Assembly: GCF_013386115.1 (NCBI RefSeq)
Contig: NZ_JACAOR010000005.1
Span: forward strand, 62,001 to 126,000
DNA: 64,000 nucleotides
Origin: Pseudomonas gingeri
GTDB taxonomy: Bacteria; Pseudomonadota; Gammaproteobacteria; Pseudomonadales; Pseudomonadaceae
Reading direction: 5' to 3'
Positions 1-8,822 of this stretch are shown piece by piece (the first letter of the stretch is position 1; every line of letters starts with the position of its first letter). The notes under the pieces were generated by a model. That model saw nothing but the letters and a program-made list of their open reading frames with translations, was not told the DNA's origin and ran no database searches. The position numbers and the translations under genes were made by a program.

Positions 1-1
1 G

Positions 2-70
2 GCCACCAAGGCCGGCAAGCTCGGCCACATGATGGGCAATGAGCACCAGAGCGAGGCCGATCCGGCGTGA
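2..70 (+). CDS. C-terminal end of an unidentified protein (partial)
   Basis: The first bases carry an open frame of 22 codons ending in TGA at 68-70. The reading ends with a Met-Met-Gly-Asn stretch followed by a short acidic tail. The gene starts before the window, so no family can be named. Its stop codon overlaps the GTG start of the next gene (GTGA), which implies translational coupling and one transcript. High GC in third positions supports coding. Confidence 0.55.
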   Translation, partial: ATKAGKLGHMMGNEHQSEADPA

Positions 71-486
71 CCCGTGGTCAGGTCAAGCGCCGGCTGGCGA
101 TCGGCTGGTACAAGCAACTGGTGCTGAGTGTGTTGCCGCTGTTTGTCGCCAACTGGTTTTTCGCCCGGTCGGAGTCGTTGTTGCCGGTGCTGGCGATGCC
201 GTTCTTCATTGCCGGCGTGGCTTCGATGTTTATCAGCCTGCGGTTTTTCGGCGCCTACAAGCGTTCGCTGATCGCCACCCAGGCTGCCCTGGATACCCCC
301 GAAGAACCGGCGGCCTGGATCGCCCTGGCGAATGTCCGGCGCAAGGCGCTGGTAGTGGCCGCACTGCCGACCTGGATCGGCACCCTGGCGGTCTTCGTCG
401 GCCTGGAGGCGGTGCCACTGGTCTTGCTGGCGCTGTCCACCGTGGTGCTGTTCTACCTCTACCGCATTCCGCGTCAACTCGGCTGA
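67..486 (+). CDS. Small integral membrane protein, unknown function
   Basis: This 139-residue protein starts at a GTG that overlaps the upstream stop codon, so it is probably translated by coupling. A basic N-terminus (KRR) is followed by about four hydrophobic segments, at residues 17-35, 38-60, 95-115 and 115-133, separated by a short cytoplasmic-type loop rich in Ala, Glu and Arg. No catalytic motif is visible. I recall small uncharacterised membrane proteins at this place next to dxs in other Pseudomonas, but cannot name a family. It is followed by a 384-bp gap that holds only a hairpin (about 490-517) and a REP pair. Confidence 0.7.
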   Translation: MTRGQVKRRLAIGWYKQLVLSVLPLFVANWFFARSESLLPVLAMPFFIAGVASMFISLRFFGAYKRSLIATQAALDTPEEPAAWIALANVRRKALVVAALPTWIGTLAVFVGLEAVPLVLLALSTVVLFYLYRIPRQLG

Positions 487-640
487 CGCATCGCTGGCCG
501 TGGCGACTTCGGCCAGCGCCACGTCAGGGTGCCAGTCTGGCGCCTACACTGTCGGAAATCGTGATCGAATTGGGCGCTGCCGATCTGCTGGTCGGTGTGG
601 CTGCAGGCGATGGCGCCGGGAAGCCAGACCGAGGTGCGCC

Positions 641-714
641 CTTCGCGGGCAAGCCCGCTCCCACAGGGTTTTCGCCAGGACCACAAAACCGTGGGAGCGG
701 GCTTGCCCGCGAAG
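641..714. repeat. REP inverted pair between the membrane-protein gene and dxs
   Basis: Two 24-base arms, at 641-664 and 691-714, are exact reverse complements and both carry the CGCGGGCAAGCCCGCTCC core typical of Pseudomonas REP elements. They flank a 26-base spacer. The pair lies between convergent genes, a usual REP position, and can fold into a long hairpin in either transcript. The rest of 487-870 shows nothing else recognisable. Confidence 0.85.
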
Positions 715-870
715 AGGCCCTGCCAGGCAATCAAGACACCCGATTCAGAGTCCCGGTGTCCAGATCACCCCGAACAGACTTTCCTCAGACCCGGCCGCCG
801 CGCTGGCATTTCGGGCAATACGACCGCCTGCGGGAACCGGCCAGCCGATTCCCGCAGGGGAGAGAGTTTT

Positions 871-2769
871 TTACAGCCCCAGCAGTTGCATGCGCCCGGT
901 GACCGAAGCTTCGATCCCCGCCACATCCAGTCCGCATTCGGCGAGCATCTGTGCCGGCTTCGCGTGTTCCACGTAGGTGTCCGGCAGGCCCAGGTGCAGG
1001 ATCGGCTTGAGCAGGTTGTCGCGCGCCAGGAACTCGCTGACCGCCGCACCGGCGCCGCCCATGATGGCGTTTTCCTCGATGGTCACCAGCAGTTCGTGGC
1101 TGCCGGCGATCTCGCGCACCAGGGCTTCATCCAGCGGCTTGACGAAACGCATGTCGACCACGGTCGCGTCGAGCTTCTCGGCCACCACCAGGGCTTCGGC
1201 CAGTTGCACGCCGAACACCAGCAGGGCGACCTTGCTGCCCCGGCGGCGAACCACGCCCTTGCCGATCTCGATCGGTTCCAGGTCTTTCTCGATGGTCGCG
1301 TTCGGGCCGTTGCCGCGTGGGTAGCGCACGGCCGCCGGACCGTTGTACAGGTGGCCGGTGCTGAGCATCTTGCGCAGTTCGTTCTCGTCGCTCGGGGTCA
1401 TCACCAGCATGCCGGGGATGCAGCGCAGGTACGACAGGTCGAAGCTGCCGGCGTGGGTCGGGCCATCTTCGCCCACCAGGCCGGCACGATCGATGGCGAA
1501 CAACACGTCGAGGTTCTGCACCGCGACGTCATGCACCAACTGGTCATAACCGCGCTGCAGGAAGGTCGAGTAGATCGCCACCACCGGCTTGGCGCCTTCG
1601 CAGGCCATGCCGGCGGCGAAGGTCACCGCGTGCTGCTCGGCAATCGCCACGTCGAAGTAGCGCAGCGGGAAGCGCTCGCTGAAGGCCACCAGATCGGAGC
1701 CTTCCTTCATGGCCGGGGTAATGCCCACCAGGCGGGGATCGGCGGCGGCCATGTCGCATAGCCATTCGCCGAACACACCGGAGTACTTCGGTCCGCCGGC
1801 CTTTTTCGGCGCGGCCGCCGGAGCGTCCAGGGGTTCGAGCTTGGTAATCGCGTGATAGCCGATCGGATCGACTTCCGCCGGGGCGAAGCCCTTGCCCTTC
1901 TTGGTCACCACGTGCAGGAACTGCGGGCCCTTGAGGTCACGCATGTTGCGCAGGGTGGCGATCAGGGTCGGCAGGTCGTGGCCGTCGATGGGGCCGATAT
2001 AGTTCCAGCCCAACTCTTCGAACAGGGTGCCGGGGACCAGCATGCCCTTGGCGTATTCTTCGGTGCGGCGGGCGATTTCCCAGGCGCCGGGCAGGCGCGA
2101 GAGAACTTTCTTGCTGCCCTCGCGCATGCTCGCGTAGGTGCGGCTGGAAAGAATCTTCGCCAGGTAGTTCGACAGGCCGCCGACATTGCGCGAGATCGAC
2201 ATGTCGTTGTCGTTGAGGATCACCAGCATGTTGGCGTCCACTTCCGGCGCGTGGTTCAGCGCCTCGAACGCCATGCCGGCGGTCAGTGCGCCGTCGCCGA
2301 TCACCGCGATGGCCTTGCGGTCGCTGTTTTGCAGGCGGGCGGCGATCGCCATGCCCAGGGCGGCGCTGATGGAGGTACTGGAGTGGCCGACGCCAAAGGT
2401 GTCGTACTCGCTCTCCGAGCGGCGCGGGAAGGCGGCCAGGCCGTCCTTCTGACGCAGGGTATGCATCCGTTCGCGCCGACCGGTCAGGATCTTGTGCGGA
2501 TACGCCTGATGACCCACGTCCCACACCAGCCGGTCATCCGGGGTGTCGAAGACGTAATGCAGCGCGATGGTCAGCTCGATGACCCCGAGACCGGCGCCGA
2601 AATGTCCACCGGTCTGGCCGACCGAATAGAGCAATTCCAGGCGCAATTCATCGGCCAGGGTTTCCAGCTCGGCTTCACCCAACCGGCGCAGGCCGGCCGG
2701 CGTATCGGCACGGTCCAGCAGGGGCGTGGTCGGGCGCTTGCGGGGAATCTCATGGAACGTCGTGGGCAT
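871..2769 (-). CDS. dxs: 1-deoxy-D-xylulose-5-phosphate synthase
   Basis: The product condenses pyruvate and glyceraldehyde 3-phosphate to 1-deoxy-D-xylulose 5-phosphate with thiamine diphosphate, the first step of the MEP isoprenoid pathway and a precursor supply for thiamine and pyridoxal. The 632-residue length is typical. The N-terminal GGHFGAGLG, the ThDP/Mg motif GDGALTAG near residue 158 followed by LNDNDMSIS, and the transketolase-like half with the [11 protein letters not shown] motif are all visible. It lies in the same direction as xseB and ispA with a 129-bp gap after ispA, the standard Pseudomonas isoprenoid cluster. Confidence 0.98.
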   Translation of the reverse strand: MPTTFHEIPRKRPTTPLLDRADTPAGLRRLGEAELETLADELRLELLYSVGQTGGHFGAGLGVIELTIALHYVFDTPDDRLVWDVGHQAYPHKILTGRRERMHTLRQKDGLAAFPRRSESEYDTFGVGHSSTSISAALGMAIAARLQNSDRKAIAVIGDGALTAGMAFEALNHAPEVDANMLVILNDNDMSISRNVGGLSNYLAKILSSRTYASMREGSKKVLSRLPGAWEIARRTEEYAKGMLVPGTLFEELGWNYIGPIDGHDLPTLIATLRNMRDLKGPQFLHVVTKKGKGFAPAEVDPIGYHAITKLEPLDAPAAAPKKAGGPKYSGVFGEWLCDMAAADPRLVGITPAMKEGSDLVAFSERFPLRYFDVAIAEQHAVTFAAGMACEGAKPVVAIYSTFLQRGYDQLVHDVAVQNLDVLFAIDRAGLVGEDGPTHAGSFDLSYLRCIPGMLVMTPSDENELRKMLSTGHLYNGPAAVRYPRGNGPNATIEKDLEPIEIGKGVVRRRGSKVALLVFGVQLAEALVVAEKLDATVVDMRFVKPLDEALVREIAGSHELLVTIEENAIMGGAGAAVSEFLARDNLLKPILHLGLPDTYVEHAKPAQMLAECGLDVAGIEASVTGRMQLLGL

Positions 2770-2898
2770 CAGGCGAATCGTTATAGGTATGGAGAGGCGG
2801 CAGTTTACCTTATGGAGCGCACGCTGCCCACGCGCTGTGACATCGGCGGGTCGGACGAGAGCCCCGCGCAGGTGCGAAAGGCCCGTGGCAACGCCAGG

Positions 2899-3786
2899 TC
2901 AGCTGCGCCGTTCAACGATATAGCGGGCCAGCTCGCGCAGCGGTTCGGCGGCCGCGTCAAACGGTCGCAGGGTGTGCAGCGCCTGGTCGCGCAGTTCCAA
3001 GGCGTAGGCCTTGGCGTTGTCGAGGCCGAGCAGGGCCGGGTAGGTCGGCTTGTCCCGGGCGATATCGGCGCCCTGGCGCTTGCCGAGGGTCGCGGTATCG
3101 CTCTCGACGTCGAGAATGTCGTCCTGCACCTGGAATGCCAGGCCGATGGCCTGGGCGTAGGTCTGCAGCGACTTGAGCTCGTCTTTCTGCGCATCGCCGC
3201 TGGCGAGGGCGCCGAGGACGACACTGGCCTCGATCAATGCGCCGGTCTTGTGCCGGTGCATGTATTCCAGGGCTTTCTGGTCGAGCTTGAGGCCCACCGA
3301 GCCGAGGTCGATGGCCTGGCCACCGACCATGCCGGCGGGACCGGCAGCCTGGGCCAGGGTGCTGACCATGGTCAGGCGGATCTCGGCGCTCAGGTTGCTC
3401 AGGCGTGGATCGAGCAGGGCGCTGAAGGCCAGGCTTTGCAAGCCGTCGCCGGCGAGGATGGCACAGGCTTCGTCGAAGGCCTTGTGGGTGGTCGGCTGGC
3501 CGCGACGCAGGTCGTCATCGTCCATGGCCGGCAGGTCGTCGTGGACCAGCGAGTAGGCGTGGATCAGTTCCACCGCGCAGGCCGCGCCATTGGCCTGTTC
3601 CGGCTTGCCGCCGAGGGCTTCGCAGGCGGCGTAGGCGAGCAGCGGGCGGACACGCTTGCCGCCGTTCATCACGCTGTAGCGCATGGCTTCGTAGAGGCGG
3701 GCGAGTTCGCCGCTCGGGGCGGCGAACAGTGTGTCCAGCGCGGCGTTGACCCGTTGCTGGCTGCTGTCCTGGTAGGCTTTGATCAT
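2899..3786 (-). CDS. ispA: Farnesyl diphosphate synthase (geranyltranstransferase)
   Basis: This cytosolic prenyltransferase adds isopentenyl diphosphate to dimethylallyl and geranyl diphosphate to make farnesyl diphosphate for quinones and undecaprenyl lipid. At 295 residues it has the usual length. The first aspartate-rich motif ([10 protein letters not shown], residues 83-92) and the second (DDILD, 222-226), with the GKRVRPLL substrate-binding stretch near residue 43, are intact. Its ATG overlaps the TGA of xseB (ATGA), so the two are translationally coupled; dxs follows downstream. Confidence 0.98.
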   Translation of the reverse strand: MIKAYQDSSQQRVNAALDTLFAAPSGELARLYEAMRYSVMNGGKRVRPLLAYAACEALGGKPEQANGAACAVELIHAYSLVHDDLPAMDDDDLRRGQPTTHKAFDEACAILAGDGLQSLAFSALLDPRLSNLSAEIRLTMVSTLAQAAGPAGMVGGQAIDLGSVGLKLDQKALEYMHRHKTGALIEASVVLGALASGDAQKDELKSLQTYAQAIGLAFQVQDDILDVESDTATLGKRQGADIARDKPTYPALLGLDNAKAYALELRDQALHTLRPFDAAAEPLRELARYIVERRS

Positions 3787-4025
3787 TCTGGCTGTTCCGC
3801 GTCGAAGGGTTCTTCGGCCAGCTCGCCATCGCGCTCCAGCAGGATCTGCACCTTTTGCTCGGCCTGGGCCAGGGCGCCCTGGCAGTCGCGCGTCAGGCGG
3901 ATGCCTTGTTCGAAAGCGGTCAACGAGTCTTCCAACGACAGCTCGCCGTTCTCCAGGCGCTCGACCAGCGTTTGCAGGTCAGCAAGGGATTGTTCGAAAT
4001 CCAGGGAAACTTTTTTGCGGGCCAT
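3783..4025 (-). CDS. xseB: Exodeoxyribonuclease VII small subunit
   Basis: An 80-residue acidic protein with the family's conserved N-terminal pattern: [20 protein letters not shown] followed by [13 protein letters not shown]. XseB packs onto XseA to form exonuclease VII, which degrades single-stranded DNA. Length and charge match the family. It is the first gene of the minus-strand xseB-ispA-dxs unit and overlaps ispA by four bases. xseA is not in the window, as is usual in Pseudomonas. Confidence 0.96.
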   Translation of the reverse strand: MARKKVSLDFEQSLADLQTLVERLENGELSLEDSLTAFEQGIRLTRDCQGALAQAEQKVQILLERDGELAEEPFDAEQPE

Positions 4026-4133
4026 GGCGGCGATCTCGATAGGCGTTAAACCGGCGCGACACTAGCAGACAGCGGGTTTCGGGGCAAATGCGAGGGAGTT
4101 GCAGTCACGGTCCTGACGGGCCACCTATCCCTT

Positions 4134-4214
4134 GTAGGCGCTGGCTTGCCAGCGATGAGGCCCTTGAAGCTTGCATCATCCTTGCGGACGCCATCGCCAG
4201 CAGGCGGCTCCCAC
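4134..4214. repeat. Imperfect REP pair upstream of xseB
   Basis: The arms GTAGGCGCTGGCTTGCCAGC (from 4134) and CATCGCCAGCAGGCGGCTCC (from 4192) resemble the second Pseudomonas REP family in inverted orientation, with several mismatches. They lie in the 360-bp gap between the divergent xseB and the MFS gene. Nothing else is recognisable in 4026-4385 apart from an AT-richer stretch at about 4260-4320 where the MFS promoter probably lies. Confidence 0.6.
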
Positions 4215-4385
4215 AGGTGGGGGATTATCCCGATTCCTGGCGAGGGGCATCCCGGTTTGTCCCGCTAGTCGGTACAAAGTCGTCTCTTTATAGTAGTCCA
4301 TCGATCAAGGATGAATGATCGACATGGACCGCCCTCTCGTCGCCCCCGATATTCTCCTGCGCTTCTACACATAAGGCTGTCATCC

Positions 4386-5840
4386 ATGGCGTCTTCTTCC
4401 GCTCGTACTCCCGGGTCCGGTGTTCTGTTGCTGATCATCCTGGCCTGCCAACTGATGATAGTGCTCGACGTGACGGTGCTCTACACCGCCCTGCCACATA
4501 TCCAGAAAGCCCTGGACCTGTCGCTGCCCGACCTGACCTGGGTACAGAACGCCTACACCCTGACCTTTGGCGGGATGATGCTGCTCGGTGCGCGTTCCGG
4601 CGACCTGCTCGGGCGGCGCCGGGTATTTATCGTCGCCGTCACGGTCTTCACCCTGGCCTCGCTGCTCGGCGGGCTGGCGCAATCGGCCCACGAGTTGCTG
4701 ATTGCCCGTGGCGTGCAGGGCATCGCCGCGGCGTTCCTCGCGCCGTCGACCCTGGCCCTGATGATGACCCACTTCGCCGCCGGTCCCCAGCGGCTGCGGG
4801 CGATCAGCTTCTACACGGCGGTGTCCGGCGGCGGTGGCGCGGTCGGACTGGTGCTCGGTGGGGTATTGACCGACATGCTGTCCTGGCGCTGGGTGATGTT
4901 TATCAACCTGCCGGTGGGCATCGGCCTGTTCCTGCTGGCCTGGCGTTATCTGAAGGAAACCGAGCGACATACCGGGCATTTCGACCTGTCCGGCGCGCTG
5001 ACGGTCACCCTGGGCATGAGCGCCCTGGTCTACTGCTTTGTCCGCGCCGGTGCCCAGGGCTGGGACGATGCACCGACCCTGATCGCCCTGGCCTGTGCCC
5101 TGGTGCTGCTGACCCTGTTTGTCTGGATCGAACGTCGGGCCGAGCAACCGATCATGCCCTTGTACCTGTTCGCCAGCGCCGAGCGTTCCGGCGCCTATAT
5201 CGGCCGGATGTTGCTGGTGGGCGGTATGGTCGGCACCTATTTTTTCCTGATCCAGTACGTGCAGGAGGTGCTCGGCTACAGCGCGCTCAAGGCCGGTGAA
5301 GCGTTTCTGGCGTTGACCATCACCCAGTTCGCCATGTCGATGTACGGCGTGAAGTGGCTGGCGCGGCATATCAGTGCCTCGACGATGCTGTTCTTCGGCC
5401 TGGGCACGGCGCTGGTGGGCATGCTGATGCTCACCGGACTGGGTAGCGAAGTGGACTACTTCCCGCGGTTGATGCTGCCGTTGATCATTCTCGGTATCGG
5501 CTGCGGTGCGGCGTTCGTGCCGCTGACCAGCGCCGGGATCGCCGGGGTGGAACCGCAGAATGCCGGGGCCGCGTCCGGCCTGGTCAACGTCGCCCACCAG
5601 GTCGGCGGTTCCCTGGGTACGGCGGTGATCATCGCGATTGTCGGCATGGCCGCGCGGTTGTCGCCGCAGCCGCTGGCGGCGGGGGCCGACGCCCAGGCCC
5701 GTCAGGCCCTGAGTCAGGCGTTGTCGGTGGGGGCGATCAGTTCCGCGGCGTTTTTCGCGCTGGCGCTGCTGGTGCTGTTCTTCACCTCGCGCCATACCCG
5801 TCGACGGGAACGACTTCAGGCGGCTGACGCGGCTTCCTGA
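4386..5840 (+). CDS. DHA2-family MFS drug efflux transporter (EmrB/QacA type)
   Basis: A 484-residue inner-membrane protein with about 14 hydrophobic segments, as expected of the 14-TM DHA2 drug:proton antiporters. It carries the motif-D-like LDVTVLYTALPHI at the first helix, the RSGDLLGRRRV loop (motif A) between helices 2 and 3, and motif C-like GGGGAVGLVLGGVLTD. The start at 4386 is preferred because upstream codons in frame give an arginine/proline-rich extension unlike the family. It converges with, and overlaps by 25 bp, the LysR gene, which may regulate it or the UbiC-like gene. Substrate unknown. Confidence 0.9.
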   Translation: MASSSARTPGSGVLLLIILACQLMIVLDVTVLYTALPHIQKALDLSLPDLTWVQNAYTLTFGGMMLLGARSGDLLGRRRVFIVAVTVFTLASLLGGLAQSAHELLIARGVQGIAAAFLAPSTLALMMTHFAAGPQRLRAISFYTAVSGGGGAVGLVLGGVLTDMLSWRWVMFINLPVGIGLFLLAWRYLKETERHTGHFDLSGALTVTLGMSALVYCFVRAGAQGWDDAPTLIALACALVLLTLFVWIERRAEQPIMPLYLFASAERSGAYIGRMLLVGGMVGTYFFLIQYVQEVLGYSALKAGEAFLALTITQFAMSMYGVKWLARHISASTMLFFGLGTALVGMLMLTGLGSEVDYFPRLMLPLIILGIGCGAAFVPLTSAGIAGVEPQNAGAASGLVNVAHQVGGSLGTAVIIAIVGMAARLSPQPLAAGADAQARQALSQALSVGAISSAAFFALALLVLFFTSRHTRRRERLQAADAAS

Positions 5841-6811
5841 ACCCGGCTGGCCACCTCGCTCAACTGTGAGCGCAGCCAGTGCTGGGCCGGGTCTGCATCA
5901 TTGTGGCTGTGCCAGATCAGTTCCAGCGACCTGGACACGCAGTGATAGGGCAGTTCCTGGGTCACCAGGCCCAGGGTCCGGCTGAATACGGCGGCGAGCG
6001 GACGGGGGACGATGGCCATCAGGTCGCTGTCTTCCAGCAGCATCGGAATGGCCATGAAATGCGGAATCAATACCTGCCGGCGCGGCTGCAGGCCGAGGGT
6101 TTCCAGGGCGCTTTCAAGGGCTGCGCGGTCGTAGCCGTCGGTCTGCCGGGACAGGCCGCGTTCCAGGATATAGCTCGGTGGCGCGCCGTCGGCGGCGGTC
6201 CCCAGCGACATCACCACCAGGGCATAGGTCGCCATGTCCTGCAGGGTGACGGCGCGTTGCGCGGTCGGGTGGTGTCTGCCGGTCACCAAGACTTCTTCCT
6301 GCTGCCACAGGGTGTGCGAACGCAGGCGTTCCGGCCGGTCCTGGAACATGCCGAGGGCGATATCGATACGCCCCAGGTCGAGCTGTTCGGCCAGGTCCAG
6401 GCGGGTCGACGGGGTGATCACCAGATTGATGCCGGGTGCCTCGGCGGCCAGCAGGCGATTGAACGGTGGCAGCAGCACGGTCGACGAATAGTCGCTGGCG
6501 GCGATCACGAACGAGCGCCGGGCCGACGCCGGGTCGAAAGCGGTGGTCGCCCGGGTCAGTACGGCGCTGATGTTCTGCAGGGCTTCACGCACCGCGCCGC
6601 TGATTTCGAAGGCGTAGTGGGTCGGTGTCATGCCCTTGCCGGTGCGCACGAAGATCTCCTTGCCGACACTGTCGCGCAGGCGTGACAGCGCATGGCTGAC
6701 CGCCGACTGGCTGAGGTGCAGGCGCTGGCTGGCACGCAGGACGCTGCGCTCCTCCATCACGGCATCGAAGACCCGCAGCAGGTTGAGGTCGAGGCGGTCG
6801 AAAGCAATCAT
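5816..6811 (-). CDS. LysR-family transcriptional regulator
   Basis: This 331-residue protein begins with the LysR winged helix (FDRLDLNLLRVFDAVMEERS, then ASQRLHLSQSAVSHALSRLR) followed by a substrate-binding domain. The N-terminus (DLNLLRVFDAV) and the RTGKGMTPTHYA stretch resemble the NodD/LeuO/PhnF-like branch that binds aromatic or other small effectors. Its gene is divergent from the UbiC-like lyase with a 226-bp gap and tail-to-tail with the MFS exporter. The likely target is one of these neighbours; this is inferred from position only. Confidence 0.93.
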   Translation of the reverse strand: MIAFDRLDLNLLRVFDAVMEERSVLRASQRLHLSQSAVSHALSRLRDSVGKEIFVRTGKGMTPTHYAFEISGAVREALQNISAVLTRATTAFDPASARRSFVIAASDYSSTVLLPPFNRLLAAEAPGINLVITPSTRLDLAEQLDLGRIDIALGMFQDRPERLRSHTLWQQEEVLVTGRHHPTAQRAVTLQDMATYALVVMSLGTAADGAPPSYILERGLSRQTDGYDRAALESALETLGLQPRRQVLIPHFMAIPMLLEDSDLMAIVPRPLAAVFSRTLGLVTQELPYHCVSRSLELIWHSHNDADPAQHWLRSQLSEVASRVQEAASAA

Positions 6812-7037
6812 TCACGGGGCTCCGGTGGCGATGACGAATTCTGTGCCGAGCCGGCGCCGCGGGCAATCGGTGATGCAGGTTCCGTTGCTGATGATTGTTG
6901 TGCAGATTCGGCGAACGTTGAGAAGTGAATCCTGTGCACTTCGACAGTGCAGGAATGTCCCTTCAGTCGCCCGCCTCCCTATGTGACCCTATTGCCCATG
7001 CCGCACGATCGGTTTCGAGAAAAGGTGGAAAAGTGCA

Positions 7038-7631
7038 ATGTTCGACAACGTCAGGAATCATCGAACCCTGTGTGCCGATCCGCATGTGCAATGGCAACTG
7101 GCCGGGCAACCGGGCGCCGGACTCGAGGCATCGGTTGCCGATTACCTGCTGGATCCGGGCTCATTGACCCAGCGTCTGGTCGAGATTTCCGGCGGTCGCT
7201 TCGCCATCACCCCGCTGTATGAGCGCGAAGACGTGTTGCTGGACAGCGAATGCACGGCGCTGCAATTAACCGCCGGCAGTCGTGGCTGGATTCGCGAGAT
7301 CTATCTCACCGGCCAGGGCGTGCCCTGGGTTTTCGCCCGCACGGTGATCCCGGCTGCGGTGCAGCAGATGACCGGCCAGGACTTGCGGACCCTGGGCGAT
7401 CAGCCGATCGGACCGCTGCTGTTCGGTGACCTCGACTTCCGACGTGGGCCGATAGAGTTCTGCCGTTACGAGGACTCGGCCCGCAACGGTCAGTTGACGG
7501 CATCGCCGCTGTGGGCGCGACGCTCACGCTTCGAACGGGGCGACCTGGGCATTCTGGTATCGGAAGTGTTTCTGCCGACGTTCTGGGCGAAGGTGGATGG
7601 GCCAGCAATCCTGGAAAAGCGCAGGGCCTGA
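7038..7631 (+). CDS. UbiC-like chorismate pyruvate-lyase (second, orphan copy)
   Basis: The 197-residue protein matches the UbiC family: SRGWIREIYLTGQGVPWVFA (substrate-binding strand with the conserved Arg), RTVIP, LG-QPIGPLLF, a Glu in RRGPIEF, and PLWARRSRF before a C-terminal LVSEVFLP. UbiC converts chorismate to 4-hydroxybenzoate and pyruvate. The ubiquinone ubiC of Pseudomonas normally sits beside ubiA, and no ubiA is here, so this is probably a paralogue feeding another use of 4-hydroxybenzoate. A purine-rich AAGGTGGA precedes the ATG. The divergent LysR gene and the MFS exporter are candidate partners. Confidence 0.8.
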   Translation: MFDNVRNHRTLCADPHVQWQLAGQPGAGLEASVADYLLDPGSLTQRLVEISGGRFAITPLYEREDVLLDSECTALQLTAGSRGWIREIYLTGQGVPWVFARTVIPAAVQQMTGQDLRTLGDQPIGPLLFGDLDFRRGPIEFCRYEDSARNGQLTASPLWARRSRFERGDLGILVSEVFLPTFWAKVDGPAILEKRRA

Positions 7632-7883
7632 AAGGATTGGGAGCAGGGGCGTCGACAACCCACGGGTGCGGCTCAGACCCTACTGCGGGTCGCCAGCCAA
7701 CACCCCGAAGCCCTGCGTGATCTGCAGCCGGTGTGACACCATCAGTAGTGGCCTTTGGCCTTGTTTTTCATGGCGTGCACGGGGTTGAGTGTGCACGACC
7801 TCTCATTTGCCGACGCGCCCCGCAAATAGCGCTTTTCCGCCATTGTGCAACCAGATGTGAATCGCTAACCTCTGCGACTTCCC

Positions 7884-7902
7884 GACCTGTCCTCGACAGG
7901 TC
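7884..7902 (+). promoter_or_regulatory. Perfect hairpin in the mag operon leader
   Basis: GACCTGTC and GACAGGTC form an 8-bp perfect stem with a CTC loop, followed by CTTTCTGATTTC. It lies about 80 bases before magA. It could be an attenuator, a weak terminator for an upstream transcript, or part of the mRNA leader fold. The U-tract is broken, so termination is not assured. Confidence 0.5.
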
Positions 7903-7928
7903 CTTTCTGATTTCAGTGTTTCAGTGGT

Positions 7929-7950
7929 GCGCCATGGATGGATCGGGCGC
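7929..7950 (+). promoter_or_regulatory. Predicted RsmA/RsmE-binding hairpin in the magA leader
   Basis: GCGCC (7929-7933) pairs with GGCGC (7946-7950) and exposes a 12-base loop, ATGGATGGATCG, with two GGA triplets. One lies in CATGGATG, which fits the CANGGANG core of CsrA/Rsm sites. Loop-exposed GGA is the known signature of these sites. I recall that the P. aeruginosa mag mRNA is an RsmA target, which fits. Confidence 0.6.
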
Positions 7951-7969
7951 AGGGTTTCGTGATGTCTGG

Positions 7970-7977
7970 CAAGGAGG
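7970..7977 (+). promoter_or_regulatory. Shine-Dalgarno of magA overlapping a Rsm-type site
   Basis: CAAGGAGG fits CANGGANG exactly and is also the ribosome binding site, five bases before the magA ATG at 7983. Occupancy by RsmA/E would block translation, and Gac-dependent small RNAs would release it. Paired with the hairpin at 7929-7950 this gives two spaced sites, the arrangement usual for tight Rsm control. Confidence 0.6.
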
Positions 7978-7982
7978 CATAG

Positions 7983-8771
7983 ATGCGTCGGTTTTTCCCC
8001 ATCCTGATCGCCCTCTGGGCCGCGAGTGCCTGGGCCGAGCCCTCGGCCGAGTTGCAGGAGCCGACCGGTGGCTGGCGTTATTCCGGCCTCCTCGATCGCA
8101 GCGATGCGCCGCAGGTCGCTTATCCGACGCCGCCCATCGATCGTGGTATCCAGCGCAGTCGCACGCCCATCGAGGGCAAGGTCAATCCGCCATCCGGCCC
8201 GCGCCAGCCGCATACCCTGTCGGTCAACGGCAACCCACTGAATCTCTACACCGATGACAACGGTCGCTTCGTGCGGCCTTATGCCTTCGGTGCTGGTTCC
8301 AACAGCGTCGAAGTGCGCAGCTCCGCCGGCAAGTCCCTCAAGCGCGTGCAGTTCTACGAAGCCAATCGCTCGGTCACTCCCGCGCGTATCCGCGTGGTGC
8401 TTGGCTGGGACGACCCCAAGGCCGAGTTGGACATGCACATCATCACGCCGGACGGCCAGCACGCTTTCTTCGGCCATCCCGGCCTGACCAATGGCGGCGG
8501 CCTTGACCCGGATGGCGTCGATGGCCCTGGCCCGGAAATGTTCACCATGACCGCGCCGCTGCACGGCACCTACCTGATTTACGTCAACTACTGGGGCAAC
8601 TTCGGTAGCGAAGGCTATAACTTCGATGAAGGCAAGAACCAGAACGAAGTGATCACTTCGCAGATCAACCTGATCCTCGATGAAAACACCGTCAACGAGA
8701 AACGCGAGACGTTTATCGTGCCGATGCGCGCCATCGGCGACCTGATGCTGGTCAAAACCTTCAACTATTGA
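7983..8771 (+). CDS. magA: MagA: exported DUF2135 (YfaP-like) protein
   Basis: First gene of the mag operon. The 262-residue product has a clear signal peptide (MRRFFPILIALWAASAWA, cleaved before EPSAEL). The mature part contains an N-terminal GGWRYSG segment, a carboxypeptidase-regulatory-like beta domain (residues 65-125), and the DUF2135 core: WDDPKAELDMHIITPDG, GPGPEMFTM and GTYLIYVNYWG. The Asp/Asn-rich turns suggest a metal-stabilised beta sandwich, which is inference. It is a paralogue of the last gene, magF, so two related proteins bracket the operon. Role in the periplasm unknown; presumed partner of MagD. Strong Shine-Dalgarno AAGGAGG. Confidence 0.9.
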   Translation: MRRFFPILIALWAASAWAEPSAELQEPTGGWRYSGLLDRSDAPQVAYPTPPIDRGIQRSRTPIEGKVNPPSGPRQPHTLSVNGNPLNLYTDDNGRFVRPYAFGAGSNSVEVRSSAGKSLKRVQFYEANRSVTPARIRVVLGWDDPKAELDMHIITPDGQHAFFGHPGLTNGGGLDPDGVDGPGPEMFTMTAPLHGTYLIYVNYWGNFGSEGYNFDEGKNQNEVITSQINLILDENTVNEKRETFIVPMRAIGDLMLVKTFNY

Positions 8772-8822
8772 ACACTTCAATTACTGGGCATCCCGCTCCA
8801 CGGATGAATGGGCTTTGTGAAC

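Noticed and set aside
490..517. CGCTGGCC/GGCCAGCG hairpin after the small membrane-protein gene, as a terminator
   Set aside because: It is close to the stop codon but has no U-tract, so termination cannot be claimed.
1852..4065. A 737-codon plus-strand frame opposite dxs, ispA and xseB
   Set aside because: It runs across three well-defined minus-strand genes; no motif supports it.
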